64,000 nucleotides of DNA, from assembly GCF_009674775.1 (NCBI RefSeq), contig NZ_WKKE01000015.1, positions 1 through 64,000 on the forward strand, read 5' to 3'. Both the position numbers and the translations under genes were made by a program. Positions 28,283 to 37,584 of the stretch are shown piece after piece; position 1 is the stretch's first letter, and the number at the start of each line of letters is the position of its first letter. Under the pieces are notes generated by a model. It saw only the letters and a list, made by a program, of their open reading frames with translations. It was not told the origin of the DNA and searched no databases. Source of the stretch: Flavobacterium sp. LC2016-23. GTDB lineage: Bacteria > Bacteroidota > Bacteroidia > Flavobacteriales > Flavobacteriaceae.

Positions 28283-31200
28283 ATGGCAAAGATTTTAGGA
28301 TTAGATTTAGGAACTAACTCGATTGGATGGGCATTAATTGACGATAAGTTAAATAAAATTTTAGGTATTGGAAGCAGAATATTTCCAATGGGAGTCGAGA
28401 ATCTTGGCGATGGTGATAACGAAATGTCTAAAAATGCAAGCAGAACAGGGGCAAGAGGAGTTCGGCGTCAATTTTTTAGACGAAGGTTAAGAAAGAAAGT
28501 ATTACTAAAATCACTTTCAGAAAATAAGATGTGTCCGATAAGTTCCAAAGATTTTGAAGATTGGAAACAAACTAAACAATTTCCGTCTGCTTCATTAGCA
28601 ACTTGGTTTGCAATGAATCCTTATGAATTGCGTCAAAAAGCATTGAAAGAGAAAGTAAGTTTAGAAGAATTAGGTCGAATTTTTTATCATTTAATTCAAA
28701 GGCGAGGATTTTTAAGCAATAGCAGAAAAGGGGGAAGTGATGATGGAGCTATTTTTAAAGGAAATGCAAAAGAAGGAAAGATAGGAATTGATGATACATT
28801 AGAAAGCATTGAGGGTAAAACTTTAGGCTCGTATCTCTATGAGATTTATCCAAAAGAGAATCAACCGTTTCAGGATGGACTAGAAAGAATCAGAAATAGA
28901 TATACTACTCGTAAAATGTATATTGACGAATTTGAACTGATTTGGGAGAAACAGTCAGAATTTCATTCGGTTTTGAATTATGATTTAAAAACAATTTTTG
29001 GAGGTAGAAAACAAGATAATTACACAGAAGACGGTATTTTATTTCATCAAAGACCTTTGCGTTCTCAAAAGCATTTAGTTGGAAACTGTTCTTTTGAACC
29101 ATCAAAAACTAAATGCCCTATAAGTGCTATTCCTGTAGAAATGTTTAGAATTTGGCAATGGGTTAATACAGTTGAATATAATGCGAAGAAAATCTCTGAA
29201 GAAGAAAAAGCTAAATTAGTTGAGCAATTGCTTTCATTTGATAAAATTGAATTTAAAAAACTACGAAAAGCCATCGGGAAAGAAAGTGCAGAATTCAAGT
29301 TTAATTATAAAGATGACGATAAGATAGTTGGAACACATACCATTTCTAACTTATCCAATAAAAAGTTTTTTGGTAAAAAATGGTTTGATTTTTCAGATAA
29401 AGAGCAAGAAGATATTTGGCATGTCTTGTATTTTTTTGATAGTAAATCAAACCTAAAAGAATATGCCATTAAGAATTGGGAATTTACAGAAGAACAAGCA
29501 ATTGCTATTTCAAAATTTAATGTTAAAGATGGCTATGCCAGTTTGAGCCGGAAAGCTATTGGAAATATTTTGCCTTTTCTACAGCATGGATATACCTATG
29601 ATGTTGCAGTGGTTATGGGTGGGATTAAAAATACTTTTGGAGACAAATGGCAAAATGATACCGTAGAAAACAATCAAAGGCAACTCGATTTAATTGATAA
29701 TATTGAAGGGATAGTCAGGTCTAAAATTTCAGGAGGTTTTATAGATACAATTAAGGATTTACTTCGTAAAGAATTTCAATTTAGTGATAAACAATTAAAG
29801 AAACTTTACCATCATTCTGCAACAATTGATTCTTCAGTGTTATTAGAAAAACTGCCAATAGGCAAAGGAGCAGACAAGGATATTCAAGCTATTAGAAATC
29901 CAATCGTAATTACTGCTTTGTTTGAATTGCGAAAATTAGTAAATGAATTAATACAAGAACACGGGCAGCTTGACGAAATAAAAGTAGAAATGGCACGTGA
30001 CCTGAAAATATCAAAATCGCAACGAAATAAGATACGCAGAGATCAAAAACGACTGGAAAGAGAAAATGACAGAGTAAAAAAGGAAGTAGAAAAATACACA
30101 AGAGTTTCTCATGATAACATTCTAAAATTCAAGCTTTGGGAAGAGTGCAAGCAGACTTGTCCTTATACAGGTGTTGTAATTCCGGTTACTAAACTTTTTA
30201 CAGGAGAAGTACAAATAGAACATATTCATCCGTGGAGTCGTTCGCTAAACGACAGTTTCAATAATAAAACATTGTGTTATGCGGATGAAAATAGACGAAA
30301 AGGAGACAAAACACCTTTTGAATTTTATGGCAATGATGAATTGGACTGGGTTGCCAGAAAAGAAAGGGCTTTAAAATTATTTTCCGATACCAAAGAATAT
30401 CCAAATGCCTACCAAAAGTTTAAACGATTTGTACAGCAAAAATTTGATGACGACTTTTCTTCAAGACAATTAAATGATACCCGATTTATAAGTAAGGAAG
30501 CTTCGTCTTATTTAAAGCAAGTGTGTAAGAAAGTAAATGTTTCCCCAGGTCAAATGACAGCTAATCTGCGTCAAAAATGGGGATTGAATACGGTTTTGAA
30601 TGATGAAAATGCCAAGACACGGGAAGATCATCGTCACCATGCCATTGATGCTTTGGTTATGGCTTGTGGAAAGACAAGTTATTTACAGGAATTATCAAAA
30701 TGGAATCGGTATAATAGAAACTATGATTTAAAAGATTTTCCAATGCCTTGGGAAACGTTCCGATTTGATGCAGAAAAAGCAGTTGATAAAATATTGATTT
30801 CACACAAACGTATTTCTAATGATATAACGATTCGATATACTAAAGTAGAGAAAAACGGAAAAACATATACAAATAAAGGAGTTGCAGCGCGAGGGCAATT
30901 GCATAAGGAAACCGTTTTTGGCAAACGAAATTTTAATGGAGAAGAGGCATTTCATGTCAGAAAGGCAATTGATAGTTTAACAACCGAGAAACAATTAGAA
31001 AAAGTAGTTGATGAAGTTATTAGAAAATTAATTTATAAAAAAATTCAGGAACTTGGTGGATTTGTAAAAGGTGTTATTCCTGCTAATACTTTTTTTATTG
31101 TTGATGAAAACGGAGTTAAACAACCACAAATTTTTCTGCCAAATAAAAACGGTAATCCGGTTCCAATTTTGAAAGTCCGAATGAAAGAAAATATTAGTGG

Positions 31201-31666
31201 TGCTGAAAAATTAAAAGAAAATATAAATCAATGGGTAAATCCAAGAAACAATCATCATGTACTTATTTATAAAGATGAAAAAGGAAATTTTAAAGAAGAT
31301 GTCGTTACATTTTGGACAGTTGTAGAAAGAAAAAGAATAGGTGATTCAGTTTATAAATTGCCAATGGAAGGAAAAGAGATAGTTGCAATTTTACATATTA
31401 ACGATATGTTTTTGTTAGGATTAAATGAAGAAGAAATCAATTGGGAAAAACCAGATTATGAAGTTTTAAGAGATCATTTGTATAGAGTGCAAAGTTTGTC
31501 TTCTAAATATTATGAATTTAGACAATCTGTTAATGCGCAATCTCAAAACAAAGTTTCGCCGATTTATGAACAAATTAGAGGATTTGGTTTAGGTAAAACT
31601 GGTTGGGATTTTTTTAATCCAATCAAAGTAAAAATTTCAGTTTCAGGAAAAATTTCAAAAATATAA
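28283..31666 (+). CDS. cas9: Cas9, type II-C, compact (1127 aa)
   Basis: RNA-guided double-strand DNA nuclease. RuvC-I with D8 (ILGLDLGTNSIGWAL), Arg-rich bridge helix at about 55-78 (RTGARGVRRQFFRRRLRKK), REC lobe, RuvC-II with E569 (KVEMARD), HNH with H647 in IEHIHPWSRS and N670 in DENRRKG, RuvC-III with H786 and D789 (HRHHAIDALVMA), and a C-terminal wedge/PAM-interacting region. All catalytic residues are present, so it should be active. Many Flavobacterium Cas9s are 1350-1500 aa; this one is nearer the Neisseria size (about 1080). The tracrRNA is divergent upstream; a ParDE pair, not cas1, follows. No cas4 or csn2, which defines subtype II-C. PAM cannot be read from this window. Confidence 0.97.
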   Translation: MAKILGLDLGTNSIGWALIDDKLNKILGIGSRIFPMGVENLGDGDNEMSKNASRTGARGVRRQFFRRRLRKKVLLKSLSENKMCPISSKDFEDWKQTKQFPSASLATWFAMNPYELRQKALKEKVSLEELGRIFYHLIQRRGFLSNSRKGGSDDGAIFKGNAKEGKIGIDDTLESIEGKTLGSYLYEIYPKENQPFQDGLERIRNRYTTRKMYIDEFELIWEKQSEFHSVLNYDLKTIFGGRKQDNYTEDGILFHQRPLRSQKHLVGNCSFEPSKTKCPISAIPVEMFRIWQWVNTVEYNAKKISEEEKAKLVEQLLSFDKIEFKKLRKAIGKESAEFKFNYKDDDKIVGTHTISNLSNKKFFGKKWFDFSDKEQEDIWHVLYFFDSKSNLKEYAIKNWEFTEEQAIAISKFNVKDGYASLSRKAIGNILPFLQHGYTYDVAVVMGGIKNTFGDKWQNDTVENNQRQLDLIDNIEGIVRSKISGGFIDTIKDLLRKEFQFSDKQLKKLYHHSATIDSSVLLEKLPIGKGADKDIQAIRNPIVITALFELRKLVNELIQEHGQLDEIKVEMARDLKISKSQRNKIRRDQKRLERENDRVKKEVEKYTRVSHDNILKFKLWEECKQTCPYTGVVIPVTKLFTGEVQIEHIHPWSRSLNDSFNNKTLCYADENRRKGDKTPFEFYGNDELDWVARKERALKLFSDTKEYPNAYQKFKRFVQQKFDDDFSSRQLNDTRFISKEASSYLKQVCKKVNVSPGQMTANLRQKWGLNTVLNDENAKTREDHRHHAIDALVMACGKTSYLQELSKWNRYNRNYDLKDFPMPWETFRFDAEKAVDKILISHKRISNDITIRYTKVEKNGKTYTNKGVAARGQLHKETVFGKRNFNGEEAFHVRKAIDSLTTEKQLEKVVDEVIRKLIYKKIQELGGFVKGVIPANTFFIVDENGVKQPQIFLPNKNGNPVPILKVRMKENISGAEKLKENINQWVNPRNNHHVLIYKDEKGNFKEDVVTFWTVVERKRIGDSVYKLPMEGKEIVAILHINDMFLLGLNEEEINWEKPDYEVLRDHLYRVQSLSSKYYEFRQSVNAQSQNKVSPIYEQIRGFGLGKTGWDFFNPIKVKISVSGKISKI

Positions 31667-31682
31667 TTTCATTTGAAAAAGT

Positions 31683-31702
31683 TTGGTGTAAATTTACACC
31701 AA
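31683..31702. promoter_or_regulatory. Perfect 20-bp palindrome, probable ParD operator
   Basis: TTGGTGTAAATTTACACCAA is fully self-complementary and lies between the cas9 stop and the parD start, 8 bp before the ATG. ParD antitoxins are RHH proteins that repress their own operon by binding such sites. Confidence 0.65.
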
Positions 31703-31710
31703 TTAAAATT

Positions 31711-31956
31711 ATGGTTATGACACGACAAAGTATTTCTTTAGCCAATCAGAATGATGAATGGCTAAAACAACAAATTAGTAAAGAAGAATTTAGCAGTAAG
31801 AGTGAAGCCGTTAATTATTTAATCAAGCAAGCACGTGAGCGGGAAGAATATCACAACTATGTTCAAATGAAAATTGACAGAGGGATTAAGAGTGGATTCA
31901 GCACCAAAACAAAAGAAGAACTTTTAGAGGAGATTAAAACGCGATTAAATGTATAA
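31711..31956 (+). CDS. parD: ParD-like antitoxin (ribbon-helix-helix)
   Basis: Antitoxin of 81 aa that should neutralise the ParE-like toxin and repress the operon. N-terminal ribbon-helix-helix (RQSISLANQNDEWLKQQISKEEFSSKSEAVNYLIKQARERE), the CopG/ParD DNA-binding fold, then a toxin-binding tail (IDRGIKSGFSTKTKEELLEEIKTRL). The ATG at 31717 is an alternative start. It overlaps the toxin gene by 8 nt, as usual for translational coupling. Located 44 bp after cas9 in the same direction, so it may also be read from the cas9 promoter. Confidence 0.88.
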   Translation: MVMTRQSISLANQNDEWLKQQISKEEFSSKSEAVNYLIKQAREREEYHNYVQMKIDRGIKSGFSTKTKEELLEEIKTRLNV

Positions 31957-32224
31957 TTATAGGTTATCATTTGAAGCTGAAGAAGATATTATTCGCATTT
32001 TTGAGTATGGTTTAGGTAGATTTGGTCTGCAACAAGCCATCAAATATTATGATATGATGTTTGAATGTTTTGATAAGATAGCTTCTAATCCGTTTTTGTT
32101 TCCTGTTGTATCCAATTATAAAAATGCAGAGCGATTTTGTGTTTGTGGAGTTGATACAATTTACTATAATATCAAAAAGGAAGGAGTAGAAATTATTACC
32201 ATAATTGGAAGACAAGATTATTAA
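31949..32224 (+). CDS. parE: ParE-like toxin (RelE/ParE superfamily)
   Basis: Toxin of 91 aa. ParE family hallmarks: YRLSFEAEEDIIRIFEYGLGRFGLQQAIKYYDMMFECFDKIASNP at the N-terminus and a C-terminal beta-sheet ending IITIIGRQDY (RQD near the end is typical). Characterised ParE proteins poison DNA gyrase, while the related RelE cuts mRNA; this fold with a long first helix pair and no RelE basic catalytic set fits ParE. Complete, with no frameshift. It ends 96 bp before the first CRISPR repeat. Confidence 0.87.
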   Translation: MYNYRLSFEAEEDIIRIFEYGLGRFGLQQAIKYYDMMFECFDKIASNPFLFPVVSNYKNAERFCVCGVDTIYYNIKKEGVEIITIIGRQDY

Positions 32225-32260
32225 AAGTTCATTGACATGATTTTCAAATTCTTAAACATC

Positions 32261-32272
32261 TCAAACCACGAC
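32261..32272 (-). repeat. Inverted fragment of the CRISPR repeat before the array
   Basis: TCAAACCACGAC is the reverse complement of the first 12 bases of the repeat (GTTGTGGTTTGA) with one difference that still allows G-U pairing. It lies 49 bp before repeat 1 in the leader and could pair with repeat 1 in the precursor RNA. Confidence 0.55.
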
Positions 32273-32320
32273 TGAAAAGTATAGTATCTACCCAATAGGG
32301 TTGAAGATAGCCAGTTAACT

Positions 32321-35300
32321 GTTGTGGTTTGATTAAAGATTAGAGAACACGATATTAGAATTGATTTAGGTTCTAATTTTCCTCAGTTGTGGTTTGATTA
32401 AAGATTAGAGAACACGATATTATAAATTGCTTTCCTGTATCAGTTACTGTGGTTGTGGTTTGATTAAAGATTAGAGAACACGATATTCAATAGAAGGTAC
32501 ACCATTCACAATCGTACGTTGTGGTTTGATTAAAGATTAGAGAACACGATATTCAAAGCAGGAATAAAACTAACAAGTGAACGTTGTGGTTTGATTAAAG
32601 ATTAGAGAACACGATATTGGAGAAGTGCTAAAAACAAACAACAAAAAAGTTGTGGTTTGATTAAAGATTAGAGAACACGATATTATAATCTATTAAACGA
32701 ACAACGTATTTGTAGTTGTGGTTTGATTAAAGATTAGAGAACACGATATTTGGAGGTGTATCATTTGATGAAGCGAGCAGTTGTGGTTTGATTAAAGATT
32801 AGAGAACACGATATTAAAAGAGTTTAACGCAAAAGCAACGGAAGCGTTGTGGTTTGATTAAAGATTAGAGAACACGATATTAAACGCATACGGAAGTAAC
32901 ACAAGTTACTAGTTGTGGTTTGATTAAAGATTAGAGAACACGATATTATCCGATAAAAGTAGGTCAGTACTTAATAGGTTGTGGTTTGATTAAAGATTAG
33001 AGAACACGATATTAAGTTCAAGAATTTGAAATGATTGACAAAGTTGTGGTTTGATTAAAGATTAGAGAACACGATATTTGTTTGAGCAAATTATTGAAGA
33101 TGATGATGTTGTGGTTTGATTAAAGATTAGAGAACACGATATTATTAATGGCGAATCACAACCTAAGCGGATTGTTGTGGTTTGATTAAAGATTAGAGAA
33201 CACGATATTAAGCTTGATAAAATATATAAACGCAGTAGGGTTGTGGTTTGATTAAAGATTAGAGAACACGATATTGTAAGGAAAAGAAAACCCAGCTACC
33301 CGACCGTTGTGGTTTGATTAAAGATTAGAGAACACGATATTTATTTGATATGGCAGATTTATCAGGACTAGGTTGTGGTTTGATTAAAGATTAGAGAACA
33401 CGATATTTTTCTCCCAATCAACCGTTAGGTTGGCATTGTTGTGGTTTGATTAAAGATTAGAGAACACGATATTCGAAAATATCTATTGTTTTCAACATCC
33501 TTGTTGTGGTTTGATTAAAGATTAGAGAACACGATATTTTAACTCCCCGGATAGTTCCAGTTCTTCTGGTTGTGGTTTGATTAAAGATTAGAGAACACGA
33601 TATTCTTAACGTAGTAGTATTGATCGAGGTGCTGTTGTGGTTTGATTAAAGATTAGAGAACACGATATTCGGCTGCTGCTTCAATTGACCCTGCAACTGT
33701 TGTGGTTTGATTAAAGATTAGAGAACACGATATTTTCAACTGTTGGGGAAAATATTGATGCTACGTTGTGGTTTGATTAAAGATTAGAGAACACGATATT
33801 AAATTCATCTTCTGTAAGTCCGGAAGCATCGTTGTGGTTTGATTAAAGATTAGAGAACACGATATTTAGAGGAAGTGATAGATGGGTTATTGATGGGTTG
33901 TGGTTTGATTAAAGATTAGAGAACACGATATTAGCGTATGCTTCAGAAATAACAACTGAGGAGTTGTGGTTTGATTAAAGATTAGAGAACACGATATTTA
34001 ATTGCATGCGCGCCTGAACTGCTTAAAGGTTGTGGTTTGATTAAAGATTAGAGAACACGATATTCATAAGGGGGTTATCCTTGATGACGAATACGTTGTG
34101 GTTTGATTAAAGATTAGAGAACACGATATTAAAAGCCTTAAACCAGGTTACCGAAGCCGCGTTGTGGTTTGATTAAAGATTAGAGAACACGATATTAATG
34201 CTCTTTTTCATTTTCAATACCAAAGTGTTGTGGTTTGATTAAAGATTAGAGAACACGATATTGTACAAGCTTTGCAACTGGTTATACTGTAGGTTGTGGT
34301 TTGATTAAAGATTAGAGAACACGATATTGCCGGTTAATTGGCTTTATATCCCCTCAAAGTTGTGGTTTGATTAAAGATTAGAGAACACGATATTCACCGC
34401 CGAGGCAGTAAACAAGGGGGTTGAGTTGTGGTTTGATTAAAGATTAGAGAACACGATATTATCTACGGTTGGAAATGCAACAAACGTAGCGTTGTGGTTT
34501 GATTAAAGATTAGAGAACACGATATTATTTAAAACCAACAATTGATGAGTTGATAGGTTGTGGTTTGATTAAAGATTAGAGAACACGATATTTGATGCAC
34601 CAGTTGCAGAAACGTTGTTTAAGTTGTGGTTTGATTAAAGATTAGAGAACACGATATTAAAAGTGGACATTATGATACGATTAGATGTGTTGTGGTTTGA
34701 TTAAAGATTAGAGAACACGATATTTGTTTTTGTTGATATATTAAATCATATTAGTTGTGGTTTGATTAAAGATTAGAGAACACGATATTGAGTTTGACGC
34801 AAAAGGCAAACACGTTGCTGTTGTGGTTTGATTAAAGATTAGAGAACACGATATTACAGCAAATTATGTGTATGTTTGATTGCAAGTTGTGGTTTGATTA
34901 AAGATTAGAGAACACGATATTTGTTGGACTGAAAGCTTGTACAACGTGTCCGTTGTGGTTTGATTAAAGATTAGAGAACACGATATTATTGACCTTTTGA
35001 ATCAGGGTGAACAAAGTGTTGTGGTTTGATTAAAGATTAGAGAACACGATATTAGTGCTCCCCACTGTTCAAGGCTAAGCATAGTTGTGGTTTGATTAAA
35101 GATTAGAGAACACGATATTAAGTGCCTGATAAATAACCCAAGGTGAATAGTTGTGGTTTGATTAAAGATTAGAGAACACGATATTTTGACCAGACATTAA
35201 ACCAAAGATCGCAAGTTGTGGTTTGATTAAAGATTAGAGAACACGATATTCCAGTTCTTTGACAGTTTTGTCGACGGATAGTTGTGGTTTGATTAAAGAT

Positions 35301-35776
35301 TAGAGAACACGATATTCTTTTTTTCCGGTAATCGTAGAGATGGTTCGTTGTGGTTTGATTAAAGATTAGAGAACACGATATTAATGTCGAGGGATTAGAA
35401 AAGACTGAAAGCGTTGTGGTTTGATTAAAGATTAGAGAACACGATATTACTCTAAGATCGTGGTTTGTTTCCGGTCTGTTGTGGTTTGATTAAAGATTAG
35501 AGAACACGATATTTTGGCTGTTTTTTGTAATAAAGTCGTTAAGTTGTGGTTTGATTAAAGATTAGAGAACACGATATTTCTCACTCTGGAGAATGTAAGC
35601 GTTACCAAGTTGTGGTTTGATTAAAGATTAGAGAACACGATATTAACTCTTAAAAATACAACAGGCTTAACCCTGTTGTGGTTTGATTAAAGATTAGAGA
35701 ACACGATATTGGTTAATGCTAAAACACCAAACAACAGAACGTTGTGGTTTGATTAAAGATTAGAGAACACGATATT
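32321..35776 (+). CRISPR. CRISPR array, 53 repeats and 52 spacers, type II-C
   Basis: 36-bp repeat beginning GTTGTGGTTTGATTAAAG and ending CACGATATT, spaced every 65-66 bp by spacers of 29-30 bp. I counted 53 repeats (first 32321-32356, last 35741-35776) and saw no base change in any of them, so the array is neither decayed nor old at either end. The direction of crRNA is plus, because the tracrRNA anti-repeat is complementary to the plus strand of the repeat. Identical repeats mean the leader end cannot be told from decay. No spacer is duplicated exactly, and none was seen to match this window. Confidence 0.99.
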
Positions 35777-35832
35777 GGTTGGTTGGTTTCCTTCTGATAT
35801 ATAAGACTTTAGACGTGAATATCGTTCAGGAA

Positions 35833-35878
35833 AATGCCTCTTTTATGGTTTGATAACCCATAATTGAGGCATTTTTTG
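35833..35878. terminator. Bidirectional terminator between the array and cas2
   Basis: Outer stem AATGCCTC/GAGGCATT (35833-35840, 35866-35873) and inner stem TTATGG/CCATAA with a T-T mismatch between, followed by TTTTT on plus and a matching T-run on minus. It closes both the crRNA transcript and the converging cas1-cas2 transcript. Confidence 0.82.
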
Positions 35879-35943
35879 CATTGTAGGGGGTCTAGTTAGT
35901 TTTGCACGTTTAAATGTTACTATTGATTTGAAATAATGTAGTA

Positions 35944-36273
35944 TCAAAACAATTCTAATTGAGTAGGCTGAGGAGCTGAAGGTACTGCTGCTTTCCCCCA
36001 AAAATTTAAAATATTACCAAATTGTTTATCGGTTATTCGAAGTACACTTACCTTACCTAAAGGAGGGAGTAGTTTGTGAATTCTCTTTTCATGTACATCG
36101 GCGCTTTCGCTACTGGCGCAATGGCGTACGTAAACAGAATACTGCATCATCGAAAATCCATCTTTCAATAAATTGTTTCTAAATCCAGATGCATTGCGTC
36201 TGTCTTTTTTTGTTTCTGTTGGGAGATCAAAAAAAACAAATAACCACATTATTCGATATCCGTTAAGCTCCAT
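35944..36273 (-). CDS. cas2: Cas2, type II-C
   Basis: Adaptation protein of 109 aa that forms the Cas1-Cas2 integrase. Ferredoxin-like fold with the conserved Asp in MWLFVFFDLPTETKKDRR (D16), then FRNNLLKDGFSMMQYSVYVRHC and GKVSVLRITDKQF, typical of type II Cas2; it ends with LELF. Its start overlaps the cas1 stop by 25 nt, so the two are translated together. Transcribed toward the array. Confidence 0.96.
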   Translation of the reverse strand: MELNGYRIMWLFVFFDLPTETKKDRRNASGFRNNLLKDGFSMMQYSVYVRHCASSESADVHEKRIHKLLPPLGKVSVLRITDKQFGNILNFWGKAAVPSAPQPTQLELF

Positions 36274-37163
36274 AAGGCAGGATATTTAATTTTTTTTCGA
36301 TTTCCTGTGAAGCATTGTTGAAGAGAACTGGCAGTCTTTTGTAAAGCAATCATTAAAGGACTTTTTTCTTCTCTAAAATAAACCGTCCTGGTTAGTATTT
36401 GTAATAATTCAGCCTTAATAACAGTGTTTAATTCTTGTTCATCATAACGCTGCATAATTTCAAAAACTTTTTCATCTACAATCGGACGAAACGGTTCCAT
36501 GATGTCATCGGCAAGTGCAAAAGCATTGTATTTACTTTTGTGATGGATACCTAATGTATTTAATAAGCCACTTCCGGAAAGGGCTCTTGCTGTTGCAGCC
36601 CTTAAAATGGCATAGCCATAATTCAGAAAGTTATTAGGATAGTCACCATATCGTTCCCGTTTGATTCCATTAAATTCTAAATTGGGCTGAGGAAAATGCT
36701 TCCAGTATTGCTGTGCCGCAACGCCTTCCATATTAGAGGAATCACCACTTAATACTTTACTGGCCAGAAATACAAAACTATTCTTGGATTCGGTTATTTT
36801 TTCGAGTAACTGTCCTTGGTTTTTTATTTTTTCAATTATGGTTTGCTGCCATAATTGTTTTTTTAGTGGAATGGAAGCTTCGATCTGATTTTTAAATATT
36901 TCCTGTTGAATATGGTGACTGTTGAGGTTTAGCAGCATTCCGTTAGGAAGATGATTCTTTCCGCAGATAATAATAGAAGTATTGTTATCAACCAGTAAAT
37001 TCATAGCAGGAATGCTGAGGTAGATTTCATTATGATCGAGAACAAGAAAGCCAATATCTTCAATAGGGATAGAACTTTCTTTCATTTCTGATTTTAGTAC
37101 CAGCTGGTTGTTTCTTGCGGTTATAGAAAGTTTGTTTTCAATTAAAATCGTTCTCTTTAGCAT
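36249..37163 (-). CDS. cas1: Cas1, type II-C integrase
   Basis: Inserts new spacers into the array. 304 aa, normal for type II. N-terminal beta-sandwich (LVLDHNEIYLSIPAMNLLVDNNTSIIICGKNHLPNGMLL), then the helical catalytic domain with E146 (SSNMEGVAAQQYW), His207/208 (LGIHHKSKYNAFALADDIMEPFRP) and D219/D220, the metal-binding set. All are present. In most II-C loci cas1 and cas2 follow cas9 directly; here they are inverted on the far side of the array. Confidence 0.97.
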   Translation of the reverse strand: MLKRTILIENKLSITARNNQLVLKSEMKESSIPIEDIGFLVLDHNEIYLSIPAMNLLVDNNTSIIICGKNHLPNGMLLNLNSHHIQQEIFKNQIEASIPLKKQLWQQTIIEKIKNQGQLLEKITESKNSFVFLASKVLSGDSSNMEGVAAQQYWKHFPQPNLEFNGIKRERYGDYPNNFLNYGYAILRAATARALSGSGLLNTLGIHHKSKYNAFALADDIMEPFRPIVDEKVFEIMQRYDEQELNTVIKAELLQILTRTVYFREEKSPLMIALQKTASSLQQCFTGNRKKIKYPALWSLTDIE

Positions 37164-37584
37164 AATTTAATTATTTTTCTAAAGTTCGTGTTTATAAAAA
37201 GTTTGTTTTTATGGTTTTCCGTAATTGATTCATTTTTAATTAGTACCCGAGTTCCCGAAGTATTTTTAAACTACAATAGCTCGTTGAAATCTTTGACTTA
37301 TTACTTTTCTCAATATCCTTTGGTAATAATTACCCTTACATTTTTTTGCCATAGTTTTTTTATAATGTAATATTTGTACTACATTTGTTCCGGTTTCAAA
37401 ATCTAAACAAAATTTGATTCTTACGCAATCTATGTGATATTGAAAAAATAAAAACTGCCCTTATCACAAGTTTCGTGATATGCTAAAAAAATAAAATAAG
37501 TTTATCACAATTATTGTGATATCAAATAAATAGATATGAAGTTTATCACAGCGATAAAATAGAAAATCAAATAAACGGCAGGTG
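37164..37584. other. Intergenic region upstream of cas1 and the HTH gene
   Basis: Divergent promoter region between cas1 (minus) and the HTH-like gene (plus). The first 200 bp are T-rich with no credible gene; one 60-codon frame is low complexity. The second half carries the operator-like palindromes at 37431-37558. Confidence 0.6.
37431..37558. promoter_or_regulatory. Row of TATCAC/GTGATA operator-like sites
   Basis: A half site TGTGATA at 37433-37439, an inverted repeat TATCAC-7-GTGATA at 37462-37480, a perfect TATCACAATTATTGTGATA at 37503-37521, and a TTTATC-5-GATAAA site at 37542-37558. Centres are about 41, 41 and 38 bp apart, close to four helix turns. They lie right before the HTH-like gene and 270 bp from cas1. 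Confidence 0.6.

Noticed and set aside
32321-35776. Possible self-targeting spacers
   Set aside because: I compared spacers by eye with the genes in this window and found no match; a genome-wide search would be needed to be sure.
37188-37370. 60-codon frame upstream of cas1
   Set aside because: Hydrophobic low-complexity translation from T-rich DNA, no family features.
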